DNA of 64,000 nt from Chitinophagales bacterium. Lineage in GTDB: Bacteria; Bacteroidota; Bacteroidia; Chitinophagales; Saprospiraceae. The notes below the pieces were generated by a model that was given only the letters and a program-made list of their open reading frames with translations, had not been told where the DNA came from and ran no database searches. Of this stretch, positions 16,506-24,438 are shown one piece after another; the stretch's first letter is position 1; every line of letters begins with the position of its first letter. The translations under genes and the position numbers were made by a program. The DNA lies in contig JAFLBO010000015.1 of assembly GCA_017303475.1 (NCBI GenBank), positions 62,001-126,000 on the forward strand. The letters are read 5' to 3'.

Positions 16506-18191
16506 ATGAAACAACTCATTGAATGTGTGCCCAATTTCTCAGAAGGGCGTGATCCGGCTGTGATCAAACAAATAACCGATGTTATTGAAACGGTTGAAGG
16601 GGTAAAACTGCTTGATGTTGATCCCGGCAAAGCCACCAACCGAACCGTGGTAACCTTTGTGGGCGAACCTGCGGCGGTAATTGAATCCGCTTTCCTGGCC
16701 ATCAAAAAAGCCTGCGAAGTCATTGACATGAGCAAGCACACAGGTGAGCACCCGCGCATGGGCGCAACGGATGTGTGTCCACTCATTCCCATTGCCAACA
16801 TATCCATGGAGGAAACCGCCGAATGGGCGCGCAAACTGGGTGAACGCGTTGGACGGGAGCTAAACCTGCCCATCTATTTATACGAAGCTGCGGCCAGCAA
16901 ACCTGAACGCAAAAACCTGGCAGTGATTCGAGCCGGCGAATATGAAGGATTACCGGAAAAACTTGCCAATCCGGAATGGAAACCGGATTTCGGGCCGGCA
17001 CAATTCAACGCCAAAAGCGGCGCCACCGTGATAGGCGCGCGCGATTTCCTGATTGCTTACAACGTCAACCTCAATACAACCTCCGTGCGCAGGGCCAATT
17101 CCGTTGCCTTTGATGTGCGCGAAATGGGCCGGGCACTTACTGATGCCAAAACCGGCAAGCCGCTCAAAGACACCAACGGGGAAGCCATTCGCCAGCCGGG
17201 CCTGTTGAAAGGCGTAAAAGCCATTGGCTGGTACATTGATGAATACGGCATTGCACAGATTTCCATGAACATCACGGATGTGAATGCCACCCCGCTGCAC
17301 GTAGCCTTTGAAGAATGTCATAAAAGCGCTGATCGTCGGGGTATGCGGGTAACAGGCTCTGAACTGGTTGGTTTGGTGCCGTTGAAAGTAATGCTGGAAG
17401 CCGGAAAATATTTCCTGAAAAAACAGCAACGCAGCGTGGGCGTCAGCGAATCTGAGCTGATCAAAATTGCAGTTAAATCAATGGGCCTGGACGAACTGGC
17501 GCCTTTTGATCCGCAACAAAAAATTATAGAATACAACCTGGATAAAGGCAACCCGACCCAGGCCAAAAAGCTGGTGTTCAAAAACCTGGTAGCCTTTGCC
17601 GACGAAACCGCCAGCGAAAGTCCGGCTCCGGGTGGCGGCTCCATCAGTGCCTACGTGGGCGCCCTGGGGGCTTCCCTGGCCACCATGGTAGCCAACCTGA
17701 GCAGCCACAAACGCGGCTGGGATGAGCGCTGGGAAGAATTCTCAGAGGCGGCAGAAAAAGGTCAGCACATCAAGGATGCCCTTCTGCGCGCTGTAGACGA
17801 AGATACTGATGCTTTCAACCTGATTATGGCCGCATTTGGTATGCCCAATAGCACACCGGAGGAAAAAGCAGCGCGCAAAGCAGCCATTCAGGCAGGCACT
17901 AAAAAGGCCATGGAAGTGCCGTTTAAGGTCATGCAACTGGCATACAGTTCCCTCCCGCTCATCCGCCAGATGGCCGAAACCGGAAATCCCAACTCCGTAA
18001 CCGACGCCGGCGTAGGCGCCTTGTGCGCGCGCGCAGCCGTACGCGGAGCCTTCATGAACATCCAGGTGAACGCCACCGGACTGGACGACAAGGACTTTGC
18101 TGCCCAAATCCTGGCGGAAGGCCAAAAAATGGTGGATGCTGCAGATCGGGAGGAGCTGGAGATTTTGGGGATTGTGAATGGGAAATTGTGA
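16506..18191 (+). CDS. ftcD: Bifunctional glutamate formimidoyltransferase / formimidoyl-THF cyclodeaminase
   Basis: The protein has 561 aa. Residues 1-320 are the two formiminotransferase domains (start LIECVPNFSEGRD, TGEHPRMGATDVCPLIP, YNVNLNTTSVRRA); residues 350-560 are the cyclodeaminase with SPAPGGGSISAYVGALGASL. It takes the formimino group of N-formiminoglutamate, a histidine-breakdown product, onto tetrahydrofolate and releases ammonia to give methenyl-THF. Bacteria more often have the halves separate; the fused form resembles the animal enzyme and is found in Bacteroidota. No other histidine-degradation gene is adjacent. The start is set by the family N-terminus. Confidence 0.95.
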   Translation: MKQLIECVPNFSEGRDPAVIKQITDVIETVEGVKLLDVDPGKATNRTVVTFVGEPAAVIESAFLAIKKACEVIDMSKHTGEHPRMGATDVCPLIPIANISMEETAEWARKLGERVGRELNLPIYLYEAAASKPERKNLAVIRAGEYEGLPEKLANPEWKPDFGPAQFNAKSGATVIGARDFLIAYNVNLNTTSVRRANSVAFDVREMGRALTDAKTGKPLKDTNGEAIRQPGLLKGVKAIGWYIDEYGIAQISMNITDVNATPLHVAFEECHKSADRRGMRVTGSELVGLVPLKVMLEAGKYFLKKQQRSVGVSESELIKIAVKSMGLDELAPFDPQQKIIEYNLDKGNPTQAKKLVFKNLVAFADETASESPAPGGGSISAYVGALGASLATMVANLSSHKRGWDERWEEFSEAAEKGQHIKDALLRAVDEDTDAFNLIMAAFGMPNSTPEEKAARKAAIQAGTKKAMEVPFKVMQLAYSSLPLIRQMAETGNPNSVTDAGVGALCARAAVRGAFMNIQVNATGLDDKDFAAQILAEGQKMVDAADREELEILGIVNGKL

Positions 18192-18196
18192 TTTTT

Positions 18197-18228
18197 AGTG
18201 ACGGGGTGACTGCAGTCACCCCGTCACT
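18197..18228. repeat. Perfect 32-base palindrome after ftcD
   Basis: AGTGACGGGGTGACTG followed directly by CAGTCACCCCGTCACT, six bases after the ftcD stop. The same 16-base arm forms the core of the palindrome at 19103-19193, on the other side of the next gene. Confidence 0.95.
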
Positions 18229-18321
18229 CACCCCCCTCCTTTCCAAACTTTACCACAACCTTAACGCCTCTTCACCAATTCCTAACAAGCCCGCCGCGTT
18301 ATATCCCCAAAATTGACAAAC

Positions 18322-19089
18322 ATGAAAATCCAATCCTTGCTGTTAACCCTTGCTGCTCTTATTATTTTCCAGGCTTCCTCTCATGCCCAAAACCGCAACC
18401 GGTGGTCGTACGAAGACGATGCACCGGAACAATCCTGGAGTGTGGGTCTGGCGCCGCTGAGTCTGCTGCTGCCCAGCGGCAAAATCAATATTCGCGGCGA
18501 ATGGGCCTACGCCAACAACAAATCCCTTTCCCTGCAGGTGGGTATCCCCCGCCCTACCAAAATGCCGAATCTGCTGGAAAACACTTTCGACCTGACCGGC
18601 GAAGGTAAAACCGTAAAAAACAGATACACCTCCTTTGGCGCAATCCTGGAAAACCGCTTTTATCTGGGCGGGAAAGCGCCCCGCGGCTTTTATCTGGCGC
18701 CTTATGCCCGGTATAATCACTTTTCCCTGGCTAGAACAACTGCCATAGACGAAACCGATTACGCCACTACCTTCAAAGGCGCTGTCAATGGCGTAGGCCT
18801 GGGTGGCTCCCTGGGTTTTCAGGTACGCCTGGGCGATCATATGACCCTCGATGCCACCGTGGCCGGTGTAGACTTCAAATGGATGCGCGGCACGCTCACC
18901 TACTCCAGCAACGACCCCAATAACGACATTGAGCAACTGCGCCAGGAGGTTCAGCAGGCTGTGGAAGACATCCCCCTGATCGGCGACAGACTTTCAGCGG
19001 CCATTGATGGCGACCGTATCCGGGTGCATACGCCGGGCTTTGTGCTGCCAGCGTATCGGTTTAACCTGAGTGTGAATTACGTTTTCTGA
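18322..19089 (+). CDS. DUF3575-like outer-membrane protein
   Basis: The protein has 255 aa from the ATG at 18322 with a signal peptide (IQSLLLTLAALIIFQASSHAQ). It opens with SWSVGLAPLSLLLPSGKINIRGEW and contains FGAILENRFYLGGKAPRGFYLAPYARY, a pattern of DUF3575 barrel proteins of Bacteroidota, and ends with a terminal aromatic (NLSVNYVF), typical of outer-membrane barrels. Function is unknown. Both flanks carry palindromes with the same core. Confidence 0.72.
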   Translation: MKIQSLLLTLAALIIFQASSHAQNRNRWSYEDDAPEQSWSVGLAPLSLLLPSGKINIRGEWAYANNKSLSLQVGIPRPTKMPNLLENTFDLTGEGKTVKNRYTSFGAILENRFYLGGKAPRGFYLAPYARYNHFSLARTTAIDETDYATTFKGAVNGVGLGGSLGFQVRLGDHMTLDATVAGVDFKWMRGTLTYSSNDPNNDIEQLRQEVQQAVEDIPLIGDRLSAAIDGDRIRVHTPGFVLPAYRFNLSVNYVF

Positions 19090-19102
19090 TTTCTGGGAGG
19101 TG

Positions 19103-19193
19103 TTTTTTACGGCAGAGGCCCGGAATTTTTTAGTGACGGGGTGACTGCCAGTCACCCCGTCACTAAAAAATTCCGGGCCTCTGCCGTAAAAAA
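19103..19193. repeat. 91-base perfect palindrome between the DUF3575 gene and lepA
   Basis: The arms at 19103-19147 and 19149-19193 are 45 bases each and exact complements around a single C. From outside in they read TTTTTTACGGCAGAGG, then CCCGGAATTTTTT, then AGTGACGGGGTGACTG. The inner part equals the 18197-18228 arm and the outer part resembles the TTTTTACCGCAGAG family. As RNA it would be a very long hairpin; as DNA a cruciform. Confidence 0.95.
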
Positions 19194-19244
19194 ATAGCCT
19201 TCTCGCATCTATATAATAATTCTACATGATCGCATAAATTGGAG

Positions 19245-19252
19245 TACCTTTG
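19245..19252 (+). promoter_or_regulatory. lepA -7 box TACCTTTG
   Basis: TACCTTTG 22 bases before the ATG; implied leader of about 15 bases. The -33 element is unclear. Confidence 0.5.
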
Positions 19253-19274
19253 CGGCCGTTTATCTCATCCCTAC

Positions 19275-21071
19275 ATGAAGAACATCCGCAATTTTTGCAT
19301 CATAGCTCACATTGACCACGGAAAAAGCACCCTGGCTGACCGCCTGCTGGAATACACCAATACCATCAGCAAGCGCGATATGCAGGACCAGGCACTGGAC
19401 AACATGGATCTGGAACGCGAGCGAGGCATTACCATCAAAAGCCATGCTATTCAGATGCGTTATGTGCATCCGGCCACCGGAGAGGAGTTTGTTTTCAACC
19501 TGATTGACACCCCAGGGCACGTGGACTTTTCCTACGAAGTAAGCCGCTCCATTGCCGCCTGCGAGGGCGCCCTGCTACTGGTTGATGCCACACAGGGTAT
19601 TCAGGCACAAACCATCAGCAACCTGTATCTGGCCGTTGACCACAACCTGGAAATCATCCCGATTGTGAACAAAGTAGATATGGAAAGCGCCATGGTGGAA
19701 GAAGTGCAGGATCAAATCATCGACCTGATTGGCTGTGAAAGAGAGGATATCATATCTGCTTCCGGCCGCACCGGTATTGGTGTACCGGAAATTCTGGCAG
19801 CTGTAGTAGACCGCGTACCAGCCCCGAAAGGCGACCCAGAGGCTCCGCTGCAAACCATGATTTTCGACTCTATGTTCAACTCATACCGCGGGGTAATCGC
19901 CTATGTGCGTGTGATGAACGGAACGCTGAAAAAAGGCGATAAAATCAAGTTTTACAATACCGGGAAAGAGGTTGTAGCTGAAGAAGTTGGGGTATTAAAA
20001 CTCGGGCAGCTTGAAGCGGCCTCTATTGGCACCGGCGATGTAGGCTACGTTATTACAGGCATCAAGGTAAGTAAGGAGATCAAGGTGGGTGATACCATCA
20101 CCCATGTGGCACGTCCTTGCGCCGAACCTGTAAAAGGTTTTGAAGAGGTAAAACCGATGGTATTTGCCGGGGTTTATCCATTGGACAACGACGATTTTGA
20201 GGATCTGCGCGATGCCCTGGAAAAACTCCAGCTGAACGACGCCTCTCTGGTTTGGGAACCTGAAACTTCTGCCGCCCTGGGCTTTGGTTTCCGTTGCGGC
20301 TTCCTGGGCATGTTGCACCTGGAAATTGTGCAGGAACGCTTGTACCGCGAATTCGATCAGGACATTATCACTACCGTACCAAACGTACCTTATACGGCTA
20401 CGGATATGAAGGACAAAACCTTCACCGTACACCAACCCACCGAACTGCCGGAGCCCAACCACCTGAAAAGTGTGGAAGAACCGTTTATCTATGCTCAGGT
20501 CATTACCAAGCCGGAATACATCGGCAATATCATGACCCTTTGCCTGGAAAAACGCGGCATTCTGATCAAACAAAACTACCTCACCCCTACCCGACTGGAA
20601 ATGATTTTCCACCTGCCGCTGGCAGAGATCGTGTTCGACTTTTACGATAAGCTCAAGTCCATGACACGCGGGTATGCCTCTTTCGATTACCATTTGCTGG
20701 ATTACCGGGAAACCGACCTGGTGAAGCTGGACATCAAGCTGAATGGCGAACCCGTGGATGCTTTGTCGGCGCTGGTACACCGCTCCAAAGCGGAATACAT
20801 GGGTCGCAGAATGTGTGAGAAGCTCAAAGAATTGCTGCCTAAAAAGCAGTTCCAGATTGCCATCCAAGCGGCCATTGGCCAGAAGGTAATTGCCCGTGAA
20901 ACCATTTCTGCGCTGCGAAAAGACGTAACAGCCAAATGTTACGGCGGTGATATTTCCCGTAAACGCAAGCTGTTGGAGAAACAAAAAGAGGGTAAAAAAC
21001 GCATGAAACAATTCGGCGATGTAGAAGTACCGCAGGAGGCGTTCTTGAAGGTACTGAAGCTCAATGATTAA
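19275..21071 (+). CDS. lepA: Elongation factor 4 (LepA)
   Basis: The protein has 598 aa, standard for LepA, a ribosome-binding translational GTPase. The start MKNIRNFCIIAHIDHGKST fixes the ATG at 19275 and contains the G1 loop. DTPGHVDFSYEV is G3 and NKVD is G4. The LepA-specific C-terminal domain includes GYASFDYHLLDYRETDLVKL and the basic tail (KCYGGDISRKRKLLEKQKEGKKR). It appears monocistronic; a GAATGAGTG array follows directly after the stop. Confidence 0.97.
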   Translation: MKNIRNFCIIAHIDHGKSTLADRLLEYTNTISKRDMQDQALDNMDLERERGITIKSHAIQMRYVHPATGEEFVFNLIDTPGHVDFSYEVSRSIAACEGALLLVDATQGIQAQTISNLYLAVDHNLEIIPIVNKVDMESAMVEEVQDQIIDLIGCEREDIISASGRTGIGVPEILAAVVDRVPAPKGDPEAPLQTMIFDSMFNSYRGVIAYVRVMNGTLKKGDKIKFYNTGKEVVAEEVGVLKLGQLEAASIGTGDVGYVITGIKVSKEIKVGDTITHVARPCAEPVKGFEEVKPMVFAGVYPLDNDDFEDLRDALEKLQLNDASLVWEPETSAALGFGFRCGFLGMLHLEIVQERLYREFDQDIITTVPNVPYTATDMKDKTFTVHQPTELPEPNHLKSVEEPFIYAQVITKPEYIGNIMTLCLEKRGILIKQNYLTPTRLEMIFHLPLAEIVFDFYDKLKSMTRGYASFDYHLLDYRETDLVKLDIKLNGEPVDALSALVHRSKAEYMGRRMCEKLKELLPKKQFQIAIQAAIGQKVIARETISALRKDVTAKCYGGDISRKRKLLEKQKEGKKRMKQFGDVEVPQEAFLKVLKLND

Positions 21072-21113
21072 TGAGTGAGTGTGTGAATGAGTGAGTGTGT
21101 GAATGAGTGAATG
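21072..21113. repeat. GAATGAGTGAGTGTGT array after lepA
   Basis: Starts at the first base after the lepA stop codon; C-free in lepA sense; same words as 16404-16488 and 28035-28199. Confidence 0.88.
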
Positions 21114-21135
21114 GACTTTAATTGGTCTGACGTCA

Positions 21136-21174
21136 ACAGGCGATTTCGCGGGAGCGGGATCGCCTGTCTTTTTA
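21136..21174 (+). terminator. Rho-independent terminator after lepA
   Basis: ACAGGCGAT and ATCGCCTGT form a 9-bp stem with an inner TTCGCGGGAGCGGG loop, followed by CTTTTTA. Confidence 0.8.
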
Positions 21175-21180
21175 TATTTG
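21173..21180 (+). promoter_or_regulatory. -7 box TATATTTG upstream of the first paralogous pair
   Basis: TATATTTG directly after the terminator tail, 51 bases before the ATG at 21232. No clear -33 box. Confidence 0.4.
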
Positions 21181-21231
21181 TAGGTCTGTTGTATCTTTTG
21201 GGCTAAAAAAATATCTAATCCCTGCTGGCTT

Positions 21232-22086
21232 ATGAAAATAACACAAACAAAAAACTGGATCCTTTTATTGATTCTGATCGGCGCTCCGGGCTATTGGCTA
21301 TTGGCTCAAAGGCCCTGCGACACCCTTTTGTGCAAGGACGGAAGGCGCATTCCGGCACAAATCATCAAATCCAAAGAAGGGTACATTTATTATTACAATT
21401 GTAGTGATTTTGTCAAAACGGAATCCACCATTGCCCGTGAATCGGTACAGTCTGTTCTGCCAGCCAATAGAAACCTCGATAAAAGTAACTGGAGTACACT
21501 TGAACAACAACAACGTACGGATGCCCAACGGCTTTCCAAAGGTTCTATCACCGTAATGGCGGGTATGAATCTGGTAGATTATATCAGCTCGGGCTACTAC
21601 TACCTGGAAGATCACTCTCCTTATCAATACAGCCTTCAGCTCCACCCTAAAAGCTACCCAATTCAGCTATTATGCTCCTTCAGACCGTACTATTATCATG
21701 AGAATGAGGCTATGTCTTTCCAAAAGAAAGGCCTCAATGCGGAATTTACCTTTGGTATCAAAAAAATAAGCGTTGGACGTTTCACAGGCAGGATCAACAA
21801 GGGTTATTGGGGAGTAGATTTCCAGCTTGGCCGCCGCAATTATATTTACCAGGAGCCTTCCCCTTTCCTCATGCCGACAACTCAATATGCTGAAGCTACA
21901 ACATGGGCACTAATGGCTCGTTTCGGACTTCAACATACCGTGGGACCATTTTACTGGGATCTGGCCTTCTCTACCGGAATTCGTAAACAATTCAGAGATG
22001 GCGATCCATCAATAACCCCTTCCTTTTTTATTGAAGAAGGCATTATTACCATTCAACCATTGCTTAACGTAGGCATCAGATTCTAA
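21232..22086 (+). CDS. Unknown secreted protein, first copy of a duplicated two-gene module
   Basis: The 284-aa protein has a signal-like N-terminus (WILLLILIGAPGYWLLAQ). A short domain of about 50 residues follows, RPCDTLLCKDGRRIPAQII, then KEGYIYYYNCSDFVKTEST and IARESVQSVLP. The rest looks like an outer-membrane or periplasmic beta-rich domain (PIQLLCSFRPYYYHENEAMS, KKISVGRFTGRINKGYWGVDFQLGRRNY) ending LNVGIRF. The gene at 22670 is a paralogue with the same order. I do not recognise the family. A lipoprotein gene follows five bases after the stop, so the two are probably co-transcribed. Confidence 0.7.
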   Translation: MKITQTKNWILLLILIGAPGYWLLAQRPCDTLLCKDGRRIPAQIIKSKEGYIYYYNCSDFVKTESTIARESVQSVLPANRNLDKSNWSTLEQQQRTDAQRLSKGSITVMAGMNLVDYISSGYYYLEDHSPYQYSLQLHPKSYPIQLLCSFRPYYYHENEAMSFQKKGLNAEFTFGIKKISVGRFTGRINKGYWGVDFQLGRRNYIYQEPSPFLMPTTQYAEATTWALMARFGLQHTVGPFYWDLAFSTGIRKQFRDGDPSITPSFFIEEGIITIQPLLNVGIRF

Positions 22087-22091
22087 TTTTT

Positions 22092-22586
22092 ATGAAGCGT
22101 TTAACCCAAACCAGCCTTATAGCCGCACTCCTTTATGCCGTTATCCTTGCAACAGGCTGTTACAGTCCACGAAAACTACCGGCCACCCGACTCCAGCATG
22201 TACTGAAAATGGAAGGGATCCAATATGTAGCTATGGATGAAGAGGATCAAAGCAACAAAATCTGGCTCTTATCTGATATTACCCTGGAAGATCAGGCTAT
22301 GACCGCCCGCTTCAAAAAAGCGCCGGAAGGGTTCGGCGCATACGTGCAAAAAATCAGGAGCAATCAGTCGCAAAAGATGAATCAGGATTTTGTGTACCTG
22401 TACCTGCCATCAGCTCAGGCCGACTCCATTCAAGACAATGCATTGCACCGGTTGGAATTCAGCCAGATTAGCAAAATTGTGGTGTTTGAAAAGGATGCAG
22501 CAGAAACGACCGGAGCAGCTTGCCTGGGCGTTTGGGGCTTGGGAATCCTGTATGGACTGCTCTATTGGACACTGGAGGGATTTTAG
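22092..22586 (+). CDS. Unknown lipoprotein, first copy of the duplicated module
   Basis: The 164-aa protein has a lipobox ending in ATGC with the lipid-modified Cys near residue 22, then YSPRKLPATRLQHVLKMEG, IQYVAMD, IWLLSDITLEDQAMTARFKK and APEGFGAYV. Near the end HRLEFSQISKIVVFEKD precedes a hydrophobic tail (GVWGLGILYGLLYWTLEGF). All these blocks recur in the paralogue at 23797. No known family recognised. Translation probably follows that of the upstream gene (5-base gap). Confidence 0.7.
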   Translation: MKRLTQTSLIAALLYAVILATGCYSPRKLPATRLQHVLKMEGIQYVAMDEEDQSNKIWLLSDITLEDQAMTARFKKAPEGFGAYVQKIRSNQSQKMNQDFVYLYLPSAQADSIQDNALHRLEFSQISKIVVFEKDAAETTGAACLGVWGLGILYGLLYWTLEGF

Positions 22587-22669
22587 GCCGTTTATGACAA
22601 ATGACTATAATTAGCGAATATAGCCTTTATCAAAAGGCATAAAGTAATCACCTTGTACGTATATATACT

Positions 22670-23785
22670 ATGAAGACGCCCTTGTTAGCAACCAGTATCT
22701 TCCTATTTATCTTATCTGCAGTTGCAGCGCAACGTCCTTGCGACACTCTGGTGATCTCAGATGGAAGCATTATTCTGGCTCAGATTATTCGAACCAGAGA
22801 AGGAAGCTTATATTACTACAAGTGCGAGGACTTTGTAAAAACGGAGCTTTTTATTGCCCGTAGCTCCGTTATAGGCTTCAAACCATCCAGGGAGAAAGAA
22901 AAACAATTACTGGTTCTTGATCTTAAGAAGAAGGCAGAACCGTCTCCAGCTAATCCCTATTCGCATTTCAAAATTCGAAACATCCCCTGTGACACACTTT
23001 TGACCACCGATGGGCGACAAATCATTGCCAGAATAATCAGCAATCAGGAAGGCATGCTCCATTATGTGGAATGCAATGACAAAACCCGAATTGAGCGTAC
23101 CATTCCACGGCAAAACATACAGTCATATCGGCCTAAAATGGGGTATGACGCCAGAGAAGCCGCCAGGGCAGAAAAAGCGGCAATAAGTGATCAACGCTTT
23201 TTGAGTCGCCATTCTATCGCTTTTCTTACAGGCTTAAATCCAGTTGATCTTTTTACTTCCCCGGCCACTTTTTTAAGGAATTTAGGAACCAACGTGGAAA
23301 CCATATCTATGCTGCAATATGGAATGCAATATCAAAGAAAAAACCTGCCATATCAATTCCTGGTCATGGTTCGGCCATATCAGTATGAAGAAAGCAACGA
23401 AGAGGCGTTTAGAGCACGGGGAATAAATGCAGAACTCAGCTTTACTGTTAAAAAAATTATGGTGGGCAAATATACCGGGATCATAAAGGGTTGGTATTGG
23501 GGGGCTGAATTTCAATATGGCAGGCGTGGCTATGAGTATTTAAGCCCCAACCCCGCTCTCCTACTCCCAAGTATTAGAATCCAAACAGAAGGCACTGCAT
23601 TTGCTACCCTTGCAAGATTCGGCATTCAACAAGAATCAGGTATTTTTTACTGGGACGTGGCAGGGCTGTTAGGCATTCGAAAAATCATCAAAAAAACCGA
23701 TAACCCTACAGCTTCAGGCCCCTCTGTTAGCGGAATCAGCTATTTATCCTTTCAACCGGTAATGAACCTGGGCATCAGGTTTTAA
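22670..23785 (+). CDS. Unknown secreted protein, second copy, with doubled PCDTL domain
   Basis: The 371-aa protein has a signal peptide (LLATSIFLFILSAVAAQ). It is a paralogue of 21232-22086 but carries the short domain twice: RPCDTLVISDGSIILAQII with YYYKCEDFVKTELFIARSSV, then IPCDTLLTTDGRQIIARII with LHYVECNDKTRIERTIPR. The C-terminal domain matches the first copy (LVMVRPYQYEESNEEAF, KKIMVGKYTGIIKGWYWGAE, end MNLGIRF). The extra domain accounts for most of its greater length. The repeated DGxxIxAxII and EGxxxYxxC pattern suggests a small beta-sandwich or SH3-like fold. Confidence 0.7.
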   Translation: MKTPLLATSIFLFILSAVAAQRPCDTLVISDGSIILAQIIRTREGSLYYYKCEDFVKTELFIARSSVIGFKPSREKEKQLLVLDLKKKAEPSPANPYSHFKIRNIPCDTLLTTDGRQIIARIISNQEGMLHYVECNDKTRIERTIPRQNIQSYRPKMGYDAREAARAEKAAISDQRFLSRHSIAFLTGLNPVDLFTSPATFLRNLGTNVETISMLQYGMQYQRKNLPYQFLVMVRPYQYEESNEEAFRARGINAELSFTVKKIMVGKYTGIIKGWYWGAEFQYGRRGYEYLSPNPALLLPSIRIQTEGTAFATLARFGIQQESGIFYWDVAGLLGIRKIIKKTDNPTASGPSVSGISYLSFQPVMNLGIRF

Positions 23786-23796
23786 AAAACAAACTT

Positions 23797-24285
23797 ATGA
23801 TTCGAATTACTTATTTATTGCAGCTGTTATGTTGCTATTTAGTCCTGACATCTTGTTACGGACCTAATCACCTGCCCGTTTCCAGGCTTAAGATACTACA
23901 ACAATTCCCTGATATTCAATATGTTGCTTTAGATGCCAATGCACCGGAGCAAAATATCTGGCTGCTCTCTGAGGTTACCTTCGACGAGCAATCTATAACT
24001 GCCAGGTTCAAAAATGCCCCTGAAGGTTTTTACGATTGTATAGATAGCGAAACATTCGCTTACGCACAAAAAGCCAATCGCGACTTTGTCTATTTTTATA
24101 TACACCCCTATTATACCGCTGAAATTAAAGATCAGACTGTGCAACGGATCGAGTTTACACAGATTAAAAAGATTATCGTGTTTGAGCCTGAGCTGATAGA
24201 ATCTAAGGAGATTTTTTGCGTGAGTTTTTGTAGTGGAAGCATAGTTTATTTCCTGGCAAGCGCGCTCGGAAGGGAATGGTATTGA
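23797..24285 (+). CDS. Unknown lipoprotein, second copy of the duplicated module
   Basis: The 162-aa protein has a lipobox ending in LTSC with the Cys near residue 20. Shared with 22092-22586: YGPNHLPVSRLKILQQFPD, IQYVALDANAPEQNIWLLS, TFDEQSITARFKNAPEGF, DFVYFYIHP and QRIEFTQIKKIIVFEPE. It follows its partner by 11 bases. Function unknown; the strict pairing suggests the lipoprotein and the larger secreted protein act together. Confidence 0.7.
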   Translation: MIRITYLLQLLCCYLVLTSCYGPNHLPVSRLKILQQFPDIQYVALDANAPEQNIWLLSEVTFDEQSITARFKNAPEGFYDCIDSETFAYAQKANRDFVYFYIHPYYTAEIKDQTVQRIEFTQIKKIIVFEPELIESKEIFCVSFCSGSIVYFLASALGREWY

Positions 24286-24379
24286 ACGCTAGCATCAGTA
24301 CTCAACCTTTGCCAACTAATATCCATATCCTCTGCTTTAACTTTGACATGTTAATGCGCTTAATATCTGCCAAAAAACC

Positions 24380-24387
24380 TACTTTTG
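24380..24387 (+). promoter_or_regulatory. -7 box TACTTTTG before the symporter
   Basis: TACTTTTG 51 bases before the ATG at 24439 in an otherwise featureless 153-base gap. Confidence 0.4.
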
Positions 24388-24438
24388 CGCACTTCCGATC
24401 TTACAGTCACTACAGATTGATCCCGAAGCGCTCGAAAA

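Noticed and set aside
19995..21011. Long minus-strand open frame inside lepA
   Set aside because: Antisense to a highly conserved gene, Phe/His/Gln-rich without recognisable domains; a coding-strand shadow.
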